Shown here piece after piece: positions 1 to 5,386 of a stretch of DNA of 10,814 nucleotides. Numbering within the stretch: the first letter of the stretch is position 1; the number at the start of each line of letters is the position of its first letter. Both the position numbers and the translations under genes were made by a program. The DNA comes from SIG673 sp045638685 (GTDB lineage Bacteria > Bacillota > Clostridia > Oscillospirales > CAG-272), in contig JAZUBT010000017.1 in assembly GCA_045638685.1 (NCBI GenBank), positions 1-10,814 of the forward strand, given 5' to 3'. The notes under the pieces are model-generated. The model saw only the letters and a list, made by a program, of their open reading frames with translations. It did no database searches and was not told the origin of the DNA.

Positions 1-432
1 GCTCCCAAGGAGTATTTCCCCGATCAGGCGCTTATCGACAAGTGTAAGGAGTACGCCGCTGAGTCGGGCGCAGAGCTTCGCTTTATCGAGGATCCCATGG
101 AGGCGACCAAGGGCGCCGATGTTATCTATACCGACGTATGGGTATCTATGGGAGAGCCGGTAGAGGTATGGGAGGAGCGTATTAGCGAGCTTTCTCCGTA
201 TCAGGTAAACAAGGAGCTTATGGATAAGACGGGAAGAAAAACCGTGTTTATGCACTGCCTGCCCGCCTTTCACGACCTTAAAACCGCTGTCGGAAAAGAG
301 ATGTGCGAAAGGTTTGGACGTACCGAGATGGAGGTAACCGACGAGGTATTTGAGAGCGAGGCGTCCATCGTATTTGACGAAGCGGAAAACCGTATGCACA
401 CCATTAAAGCGGTTATAGACGCTACGATCTGA
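1..432 (+). CDS. argF: Ornithine carbamoyltransferase, C-terminal part (5' truncated by window edge)
   Basis: This is the last 143 codons of an ornithine carbamoyltransferase, the cytoplasmic enzyme that makes citrulline from ornithine and carbamoyl phosphate in arginine synthesis (or acts in reverse in arginine breakdown). The frame is open from base 1 to the TGA at 430-432. Two family signatures are visible: DVWVSMGE, which carries the SMG ornithine-binding loop, and HCLPAFHD, whose HCLP segment contains the conserved active-site cysteine. The tail (EASIVFDEAENRMHTIKAV) is the usual C-terminal helix region of the family. The gene is followed by hairpins that end transcription. The catabolic form and the related putrescine carbamoyltransferase cannot be fully excluded without the N-terminal half, but the SMG/HCLP combination is typical of ornithine carbamoyltransferase. 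Confidence 0.94.
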   Translation, partial: APKEYFPDQALIDKCKEYAAESGAELRFIEDPMEATKGADVIYTDVWVSMGEPVEVWEERISELSPYQVNKELMDKTGRKTVFMHCLPAFHDLKTAVGKEMCERFGRTEMEVTDEVFESEASIVFDEAENRMHTIKAVIDATI

Positions 433-447
433 GCGGAACGTGTAGAA

Positions 448-470
448 TTACCGTAAAACGGTAAAATTTT
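448..470 (+). terminator. Weak hairpin after argF
   Basis: A perfect 7-bp stem TTACCGT/ACGGTAA (448-454 with 458-464) has an AAA loop and is followed by AATTTT. The outer flanks TGTA and TACA can also pair, with bulges. It lies 16 bases after the argF stop codon. The U tract is short, so it may act as a partial terminator or protect the 3' end. A further hairpin, CCTTCC/GGAAGG (495-500 with 509-514), follows it. Confidence 0.45.
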
Positions 471-537
471 ACACCTCATACGCCGCTTCGCCCCCCTTCC
501 CCCACCGTGGAAGGCTAAAACGAACCAAAAGAAACAC

Positions 538-576
538 AAAAGCCAAAGAGTTTTCACTCTTTGGCTTTTTATTTTT
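538..576 (+). terminator. Strong intrinsic terminator between argF and the XRE regulator
   Basis: A perfect 14-bp stem AAAAGCCAAAGAGT/ACTCTTTGGCTTTT (538-551 with 556-569) has a TTTC loop and is followed on the plus strand by TATTTTT. The A-rich left arm also gives a short U run on the minus strand. The hairpin can therefore serve the converging regulator gene too, whose stop codon overlaps the right arm at 569-571. Confidence 0.9.
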
Positions 577-841
577 CGTGCTCCCTCAAAAACTGTTTTA
601 TATCCTTTAACAGCTTCATATCGTCTTCCGTTACGGAAACGTATTCACCAAGATTTAATAAATAGCACGGATCAAGATTAAGTATTTGACATATACGTCG
701 CAGCTGCTCTAAGCTCGGCTCCTGAACGTTCCGTTCAATTTTTGAATAGTTAGACTGGTTCATAGGAATAAGATTTGCCATATCTCTTTGAGATAAGTCC
801 ATATCCTCTCTTGCGTTTCTTATTTTTTCACCGATATTCAT
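569..841 (-). CDS. XRE-family helix-turn-helix transcriptional regulator
   Basis: This is a 90-residue protein made almost entirely of one Cro/C1-type HTH_3 domain (about residues 3-62). The signature is LSQRDMANLIPMNQSNYSKIER, with LSQ opening the first helix of the HTH and SNYSKIE in the recognition helix. It should bind DNA as a dimer and act as a repressor. A longer frame extends to 907, but ATG at 841-839 is preferred: GAGAGG lies about 9 bases upstream on the minus strand, the protein then begins MNIGEKIRNARE as family members do, and the extra residues are hydrophobic and encoded by the AT-rich promoter region. It is transcribed divergently from the 48-residue gene at 981. Repeated motifs lie between them, so autoregulation and control of the divergent pair are likely. 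The about 28 residues after the HTH contain a short charged helix; no sensor domain is visible. Confidence 0.92.
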   Translation of the reverse strand: MNIGEKIRNAREDMDLSQRDMANLIPMNQSNYSKIERNVQEPSLEQLRRICQILNLDPCYLLNLGEYVSVTEDDMKLLKDIKQFLREHEK

Positions 842-866
842 TAAGCTTAACCTCTCTGTGTGTATC

Positions 867-881
867 ATTATAAAAATTATA
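867..881 (-). promoter_or_regulatory. Probable -10 elements of the XRE regulator promoter
   Basis: On the minus strand two TATAAT hexamers occur, at 881-876 and 872-867, upstream of the regulator start at 841. No good -35 sits at the ideal distance; TCAATA (904-899) is 17 bases from the first. The region overlaps the left arm of the operator-like inverted repeat, which suits an autoregulated promoter. Confidence 0.5.
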
Positions 882-883
882 CC

Positions 884-919
884 ATTTTTAACTAAAAGTA
901 TTGACAATTAGTTAAAAAT
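884..919. promoter_or_regulatory. Inverted repeat, probable operator for the XRE regulator
   Basis: A perfect 12-bp inverted repeat, ATTTTTAACTAA (884-895) and TTAGTTAAAAAT (908-919), spans the -35 box of the rightward promoter and abuts the leftward -10. The half-site AGTTAAAAAT appears again at 940-949. Position and symmetry suggest a repressor operator. That the neighbouring XRE protein binds it is inferred. Confidence 0.7.
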
Positions 920-929
920 ATGATATAGT
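901..929 (+). promoter_or_regulatory. Sigma-A type promoter of the small-protein operon
   Basis: TTGACA at 901-906 and TATAGT at 924-929 are separated by exactly 17 bases. This promoter points to the 48-residue and 152-residue genes. The -35 lies inside the 12-bp inverted repeat and the third motif copy lies just after the predicted start of transcription, so a bound repressor would block polymerase. Confidence 0.8.
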
Positions 930-938
930 ATAACCAAC

Positions 939-955
939 GAGTTAAAAATTAACTC
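939..955. promoter_or_regulatory. Second operator-like palindrome downstream of the promoter
   Basis: GAGTTAA AAA TTAACTC has 7-bp arms around an AAA centre. It contains the same AGTTAAAAAT motif as the upstream inverted repeat. It begins about 10 bases after the -10 box, near or just after the expected start of transcription, a usual place for a repressor site. Confidence 0.65.
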
Positions 956-980
956 TAAAACTTAATATGGAGGTAGAAAA

Positions 981-1127
981 ATGAATTCTTATAAAATAAG
1001 ATTTACAGTTAATGGCAGTATGACTGAAACAGTAGTAAGAGCAACCAGTGATCCTGCTGCTCGCAAGCTTATTGAAGCACAGTATCCCGGTTGTAGAATT
1101 AACTTTTATGAAGTAAAACGCATTTAA
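981..1127 (+). CDS. Small protein of unknown function (48 residues), cassette gene 1
   Basis: An ATG at 981 with GGAGG at 969-973 opens a 48-codon frame ending TAA at 1125-1127. The protein begins MNSYKIRFTVNGSMTETVV and ends GCRINFYEVKRI. The pattern predicts a strand, a turn at NG, a second strand, a helix around PAARKLIEAQYPG and a last strand: a small beta-beta-alpha-beta fold with no signal peptide or membrane segment. Short proteins with this NG…ET…ARKLIEAQYPGC layout are, from memory, common and uncharacterised in Firmicutes accessory regions. It is the first gene after the repressible promoter and lies 25 bases before the 152-residue gene, so the two should be co-transcribed. The ribosome binding site and reading pattern make it a real gene despite its length. 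The function is not known. Confidence 0.82.
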   Translation: MNSYKIRFTVNGSMTETVVRATSDPAARKLIEAQYPGCRINFYEVKRI

Positions 1128-1152
1128 CACGATAATTCCAAAGGAGATAAAA

Positions 1153-1611
1153 ATGACAAGCTTAGTAAAATTTTATACCATAGAAGGTAGCGAAAAGGCA
1201 GAGTTTCTTGCCGGTCTTGAAAAGGACGAGTTCGAAGCTCTTATAAGTGATTCGATAGAGTGTGCTAAAGATGCCAGGGCCGCAAGAAAAATATACGAGG
1301 AAATAAAAAAGCTTCAAAAGAACGACGAGATGTTTATAGTTAAGCTTTGGAGAAAGATTAATCCAAGCTCAAAAGTAAAGGCGGAAGCAGCATATAAAAA
1401 ATTAGCGTCGGATGTTGAATCTACAATTAAAAATTCAAAATCACAATCCTTAAAAGAGCTATTTGATATTGAAATCAAAAAACTTCAATCAGAGTGTCCA
1501 AACGTACCATCTGACGATCCCGGTTTTGGCCTGATAGCAACGATGAGTATTGATTTAGGAATATTCTACGAGAAGCTTATTGCAAACGAAATAGATAGAC
1601 GCGGATATTAA
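1153..1611 (+). CDS. Hypothetical helical protein (152 residues), cassette gene 2
   Basis: I do not recognise the family. ATG at 1153 follows AAAGGAG (1140-1146) at normal spacing. The protein is rich in Lys, Glu, Ala and Leu and is predicted to be mostly alpha-helical: about residues 15-60 (ending KIYEEIKKLQKN), 65-95, and 95-115, then a loop with VPSDDPG at about 118-124, and a last helix (IDLGIFYEKLIANEIDRR). It has no signal peptide, transmembrane segment or cysteine cluster and should be cytoplasmic. It has only two cysteines. It shares the promoter and operators of the 48-residue gene and ends just before a strong terminator, so the operon is these two genes only. The codon use is more AT-rich (AAA, ATA, TTA, AGA) than in holB, feoB or rsmI, which suggests more recent acquisition. 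An effector kept silent by the XRE protein is possible but unproven. Confidence 0.8.
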   Translation: MTSLVKFYTIEGSEKAEFLAGLEKDEFEALISDSIECAKDARAARKIYEEIKKLQKNDEMFIVKLWRKINPSSKVKAEAAYKKLASDVESTIKNSKSQSLKELFDIEIKKLQSECPNVPSDDPGFGLIATMSIDLGIFYEKLIANEIDRRGY

Positions 1612-1631
1612 AGCATTTTGTCTAATACAAG

Positions 1632-1675
1632 AAACCCGTGGCAGTTTAACAAGACTGCCACGGGTTTTATTTTTA
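1632..1675. terminator. Strong terminator between the cassette and feoB
   Basis: A perfect 14-bp stem AAACCCGTGGCAGT/ACTGCCACGGGTTT (1632-1645 with 1654-1667) has an 8-base loop and is followed by TATTTTT on the plus strand. It lies 21 bases after the 152-residue gene and directly at the convergent feoB stop (1675-1673), so it probably ends both transcripts. Confidence 0.9.
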
Positions 1676-3838
1676 AAATATAAAAGTAAACACCATGTGA
1701 TTTAATATGCACAGTATTACCCCTACCGCCGTCGGAATAACCGCCGAAAGAACGGTTATCTTTTTTGATTTCGTTTCCTTATAAACCGTCATTAAGGTAG
1801 TCGAGCAGGGGAAATGGCAAAGACAGAACAGTATAACGGACACCGCCCTTTCGGTATTCCAGCCGTTTGCAAGTAAAAGTGTCCGCAGTGCCTCTCCCGA
1901 AAGCTCGGTTACGAGAGCTGACTGCGTGTATGCCATTACCGCTATCGGGAGAACTATCTCGTTTGCGGGAAAACCGAGTATAAAGGCAAGTAAAATTACT
2001 CCGTCAAGCCCCAAAATTTCCGCAAACGGGGAAAGAAAATCCGATACCGTAAGCAGTAGCGTGCTGCCACCTACCGAAACGTTTGCCATAAGCCATATTA
2101 AAAGCCCCGCGGGCGCGGAAATTACAACCGCACGTCCTAAAACAAACAGCGTTCTGTCAACCACCGAGCGAAAAATAACCGACGGAATATTCGGGGTTCT
2201 GTACGGCGGAAGCTCAAGCGTAAACGCCGAGGGGATACCCTTTAAAAGCGTTTTTGAAAGAATAAAGGAAACGAGAAAGGTTATAACTATTCCGAGACAT
2301 ATAATAAGTGTCAGAAGCAGCGCCGAAAAAGCTCCGCCGAGCACTCCCCCGCCCACAATGAAAAACATCGTGATAATGGCGATAAGGGTAGGAAAACGAC
2401 CGTTACAGGGCATAAAAGCGTTCGTTAAAGTTGCTATAAGTCGCTCGCGCTTTGAGTCAATAATGCGGCAACCGGTAACTCCAACGGCGTTACAGCCAAG
2501 GCCCATACACATAGTGAGTGCTTGCTTTCCGCAGGCGTTACATTTTTTAAAGGCGCCGTCGAGGTTAAAGGCAATTCTCGGAAGATACCCGAAATCCTCA
2601 AGGAGTGTAAAAAGCGGAAAGAATATAGCCATAGGCGGAAGCATTACCGAAACCACCCACGCAAGGACTCGATAGACGCCGTGAATAAGCGCTCCGCATA
2701 GCCAGAGCGGTGCTCCCGCTGTAACCATTCCGTCGTACATTATATCTTCAAGCAGAAAGAGGTATTTTGATAAAAACGCGGAGGGGTAGTTCGCGCCCTC
2801 TACCGTTATCCAGAGAATAAGGGCAAACAGTAGCGCCATAAAAGGGTAGGCGGTGTATTTTCCGGTTAAAATTTTGTCAAGTCGGCGGCAAGACCTTGTA
2901 TAAGCCGTCTCCTTTGTCTTAGTAACGCAGCTTTCTGCCGTTTTCTCGGCAAAACGCACGGTGGACTTAAAAACGCTCTCACGGATTTTTTCTCCCGAAA
3001 GCCCCGTTTTTTTTCGCTCGCCTTCGATAAAGGAGGTAAGCTCGCCGTCGGCTGAAATATCGTACCCGCCCTCGCGCAGGGCGTTCAGGGTAAACGGGTT
3101 TTCCTTTAGTAGCTCAAGCGCAAGGTATCTTTTACGCATACCGAGAGCGGCAGCGATTTTACTAACCCTTGGCTCAACGGCGTTTAACGCAAAATTTATC
3201 TTTTCGCCGTAATCAGTGTAAAAAACGTGTGTGTGTGTTGATTTTTGGAGCTCTTTAACGGAAACGTCCAAAGCGTGTGTTGGTTTCTGAAGCTCTTTAA
3301 CAGAAACGTCCGGAGCGTGTGTCGGTTTTTCCACACAGCGCCTGTAAATAGCCGCTTTCAGCTCATTAAGCCCCTTACCGCTCCTTGCGGATGCGCCGAC
3401 AACAGTGAGCCCTGTAATATCATGTAGCTTTTCAAGGTCAATTTTCAGCCCCTTTTTCTCCGCTTCATCAAGCAGATTTACGCACAGCACCGTCTCCTTA
3501 CTCATCTCTGCCACTTGAAAGGCAAGTATCAGATTCCGTTCAAGACAGGTGGAGTCGCACACGGTAACGGTAACGTCTGCGCTTTCATAGGCAAGGAACT
3601 CTGCCGCCGCCTTTTCCTCTCCGACGTCTGCCGAAGCGGTGTAGCAGCCGGGAAGATCTACTACGGTAAACTCGGCATCGTTATAAGCAAAGCTGCCGTA
3701 GGCACAGCCGACCGTTTTCCCCGCCCAGTTACCCGTGTGCTGTTTCATACCTGTAAGGGCGTTAAAAACGGTGCTTTTTCCAACATTTGGGTTGCCCGTT
3801 AAGGCTACGGTATATATTTTTTTGGTTTTTTCGTTCAT
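1673..3838 (-). CDS. feoB: Ferrous iron transport protein B
   Basis: This is a 721-residue GTPase-linked inner-membrane Fe(II) permease. The N-terminal G domain shows G1 GNPNVGKST (15-23), the switch segment QHTGNWAGKT (33-42), G3 DLPG (61-64), G4 NLLD (121-124) and G5 GASARSGKG near 150. A helical regulatory region follows to about 320. The membrane core begins near residue 333 and contains the Cys-bearing GLGCNAVGVTGC and PCNGRFPT segments (about 440-490), which correspond to the GFGCN and SCxAR pore motifs of other FeoB proteins, then further hydrophobic helices to the C-terminus. Starting at ATG 3838-3836, it follows feoA with a 3-base gap, so the two are translationally close. Odd feature: residues about 173-200 contain an in-frame 14-residue duplication (PTHA.DVSVKELQK) between the G domain and the helical domain. 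No FeoC gene is present. Confidence 0.97.
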   Translation of the reverse strand: MNEKTKKIYTVALTGNPNVGKSTVFNALTGMKQHTGNWAGKTVGCAYGSFAYNDAEFTVVDLPGCYTASADVGEEKAAAEFLAYESADVTVTVCDSTCLERNLILAFQVAEMSKETVLCVNLLDEAEKKGLKIDLEKLHDITGLTVVGASARSGKGLNELKAAIYRRCVEKPTHAPDVSVKELQKPTHALDVSVKELQKSTHTHVFYTDYGEKINFALNAVEPRVSKIAAALGMRKRYLALELLKENPFTLNALREGGYDISADGELTSFIEGERKKTGLSGEKIRESVFKSTVRFAEKTAESCVTKTKETAYTRSCRRLDKILTGKYTAYPFMALLFALILWITVEGANYPSAFLSKYLFLLEDIMYDGMVTAGAPLWLCGALIHGVYRVLAWVVSVMLPPMAIFFPLFTLLEDFGYLPRIAFNLDGAFKKCNACGKQALTMCMGLGCNAVGVTGCRIIDSKRERLIATLTNAFMPCNGRFPTLIAIITMFFIVGGGVLGGAFSALLLTLIICLGIVITFLVSFILSKTLLKGIPSAFTLELPPYRTPNIPSVIFRSVVDRTLFVLGRAVVISAPAGLLIWLMANVSVGGSTLLLTVSDFLSPFAEILGLDGVILLAFILGFPANEIVLPIAVMAYTQSALVTELSGEALRTLLLANGWNTERAVSVILFCLCHFPCSTTLMTVYKETKSKKITVLSAVIPTAVGVILCILNHMVFTFIF
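3238..3321 (-). repeat. 42-bp tandem duplication inside feoB
   Basis: Two adjacent 42-bp units, 3238-3279 and 3280-3321, differ at only a handful of bases, and a partial third unit starts at 3322. In the protein this gives two copies of about 14 residues with core DVSVKELQ, lying between the G5 loop and the helical regulatory domain. The period is a multiple of three, so the frame is kept. Confidence 0.88.
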
Positions 3839-3841
3839 ATT

Positions 3842-4075
3842 TCAGCTTGTAACCCTTTCAACGGTGATGGCTTTTGCATACTCGTTACGTATCGCGATCT
3901 GCGCGCCGCGGATAAGGTACGCCGACGGGTTTCCGCTCGGAGCGACGAGGCTTTTCGATACCACAGTTCCCTTTATAAGACCAAGCTCGGAAAGTCTTTT
4001 ACCTAAACCTTCGGGAAGAGCGATGCTTACCACCCTGTAAAGAGTGTTTTCTGCTATTTTGTCAAGGCTTAACAT
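3842..4075 (-). CDS. feoA: Ferrous iron transport protein A
   Basis: This is a 77-residue cytoplasmic protein with the SH3-like FeoA fold. Typical features are the opening MLSLDKI, a helix GLGKRLSELGLIKGT (about 23-37) followed by the strand VVSKSLVAPSG, and a C-terminal segment with RGAQIAIRNEYAKAITV, which matches the conserved G…ALR..EA..I.V pattern of FeoA proteins. FeoA helps FeoB-dependent Fe(II) uptake, probably by acting on the FeoB GTPase. The ATG at 4075-4073 has AAGGGG about 10 bases upstream. It is the first gene of the feoAB operon. The 120 bases upstream show no clear Fur or DtxR box and no well-spaced -35/-10 pair, so iron control cannot be read from the sequence. Confidence 0.94.
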   Translation of the reverse strand: MLSLDKIAENTLYRVVSIALPEGLGKRLSELGLIKGTVVSKSLVAPSGNPSAYLIRGAQIAIRNEYAKAITVERVTS

Positions 4076-4193
4076 TACTTAAAACCCCTTTTGTTTTTAC
4101 GTAAACGCACCCTCAAAGCGAAAGTGCGGTTATTATTAGACTATTCGAAAAAACGGCTTTTTGCTACAAAACAAAAGTCTTTACAAAATTTAT

Positions 4194-4222
4194 TTGACAA
4201 AGTGTTCTTTTTCTGTTATAAT
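4194..4222 (+). promoter_or_regulatory. Perfect consensus sigma-A promoter for the holB operon
   Basis: TTGACA (4194-4199), a 17-base spacer and TATAAT (4217-4222) match the consensus at all 12 positions. It predicts a start of transcription near 4229 and a leader of about 120 bases before holB. The leader has a small GTTTTT/AAAAAC hairpin (4305-4319) but no recognisable riboswitch. Confidence 0.9.
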
Positions 4223-4350
4223 AAAGAATATAGGTTTATAAGTAATATAAAATTTAAGATTAAGTTATGAAGCTGCGCGTTAAAAGTAAGTAGCTGCACC
4301 ATGTGTTTTTACAAAAAACGCGTCTTTACAGAGATTATAGAGGAGAAGGA

Positions 4351-5349
4351 ATGAACGCGGAAACGGTTTTTAAAGGTCTATACGGTAACGAGCGGCTGAA
4401 AAGCTATCTTTTTACCAGCATAACTGAAAAAAAGCTTCCGCACGCGCTTATTATCGAGGGCGCCGAGGGGAGCGGAAAAAAGACAGTGTCGCTTCTTACG
4501 CTCGCGGCTATGGATCCTGCCTTTTCCAAAAAAATAATGAATTTTGGAACCCCCGACGTAACCCTGCACACCTTGACAGACGGAAAAAAGTCGATAGGCG
4601 TATCATCGGTCCGCGATATACGGTATCAGGCGTATATAACCCCGCAGGAGCTTTCCTTCCGAGCGTTTATTATCGACAAGGCCGAAACAATGACAACCGA
4701 GGCGCAGAACGCCCTGCTTAAAATTTTTGAGGAGCCCCCGAATGGCGTCTTCTTTTTCCTGCTCTGCGACAATGCCTCTGCCTTGCTTTCAACGGTGCGC
4801 TCAAGAGCGCCGGTGCTTCGAATGGAGAGCTTCGACACCGATACGCTTTCGGATTATCTTCTCGAAAATAACGAAAAGGCGAAAAAGCTTTTTGAAAAGG
4901 ACAGAGAGGCGTTCACCTTGCTCGTTCGTTCCTCGTCGGGCGCGATAGGCGAGGCGGAAAAACGTCTTGGCGAAACCGAGGATTCGGCGTATGCGGTAAA
5001 GAAGAAAACCGATGAGCTTATAGATCTTCTTGCCGAAGGAAAAAGCTCGGAAATCCTATGCTTTTTCAGTTCACTTAAGCTTAGCCGCGAGGAGCTTTTG
5101 CTTATCATAACTAATTTATCTTACGCCGTAAGGGATATGCTTTCTGTGAAATACGGAATAGAATGCGAGCCGCTTTATTTTTCGAGCACGGAAACAGCGG
5201 AGGACCGCGCGGCATCCTTTGCAAGGCTTACGCTTATGAATTTATATCACACCTCCGAGCGCCTGACGGAGACGCTTAGCGAGGTTATCGTAAACGTTCA
5301 GCTTTTTGCGTTAAAGAGCGCCGATGCGCTTACCGACGCGCTGAAATAA
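4351..5349 (+). CDS. holB: DNA polymerase III subunit delta'
   Basis: This is a 332-residue AAA+ clamp-loader subunit, which works with delta and DnaX to open and load the beta clamp on DNA. The order is typical: N-terminal YGNERLKSYL, HALIIEGAEGSGKKT with the Walker A-like P-loop (37-45), then IDKAETMTTEAQNALLKIFEEPP (delta' counterpart of the Walker B/sensor region), then TVRSRAP (SRC-like motif with Ala in place of Cys), and a helical C-terminal collar domain. A frame-open GTG at 4303 exists, but ATG at 4351 is chosen because AGGAGAAGG lies at 4341-4349 and the protein then begins like the family. Odd feature: the Cys-rich zinc module usually found after the P-loop is absent; residues 54-66 hold no cysteine. 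The next gene, ricT, follows after 37 bases, as in Bacillus. Confidence 0.95.
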   Translation: MNAETVFKGLYGNERLKSYLFTSITEKKLPHALIIEGAEGSGKKTVSLLTLAAMDPAFSKKIMNFGTPDVTLHTLTDGKKSIGVSSVRDIRYQAYITPQELSFRAFIIDKAETMTTEAQNALLKIFEEPPNGVFFFLLCDNASALLSTVRSRAPVLRMESFDTDTLSDYLLENNEKAKKLFEKDREAFTLLVRSSSGAIGEAEKRLGETEDSAYAVKKKTDELIDLLAEGKSSEILCFFSSLKLSREELLLIITNLSYAVRDMLSVKYGIECEPLYFSSTETAEDRAASFARLTLMNLYHTSERLTETLSEVIVNVQLFALKSADALTDALK

Positions 5350-5386
5350 GCATATAACGAATGAGAATTTGTAAATGGAGAAAATT

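Noticed and set aside
942..1130. 62-codon minus-strand frame opposite the 48-residue gene
   Set aside because: No ribosome binding site, and it overlaps the promoter/operator region and the better-supported plus-strand gene.
1926..2675. 249-codon plus-strand frame opposite feoB
   Set aside because: It is wholly inside the FeoB membrane domain, has no ribosome binding site or recognisable domain, and is rich in Ser/Pro/Thr as expected from complement of hydrophobic codons.
3238..3321. CRISPR-like repeat
   Set aside because: The units are adjacent without spacers and keep the feoB frame; it is a coding duplication.
4076..4193. Fur or DtxR box, or feoAB promoter
   Set aside because: No 19-bp Fur-like palindrome and no -35/-10 pair with 16-18 spacing was found on the minus strand; TAATAATA (4138-4131) is only a loose -10 candidate.
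4303..4350. GTG extension of holB
   Set aside because: There is no ribosome binding site before GTG 4303, whereas ATG 4351 has AGGAGAAGG; the extra 16 residues match nothing in the family.
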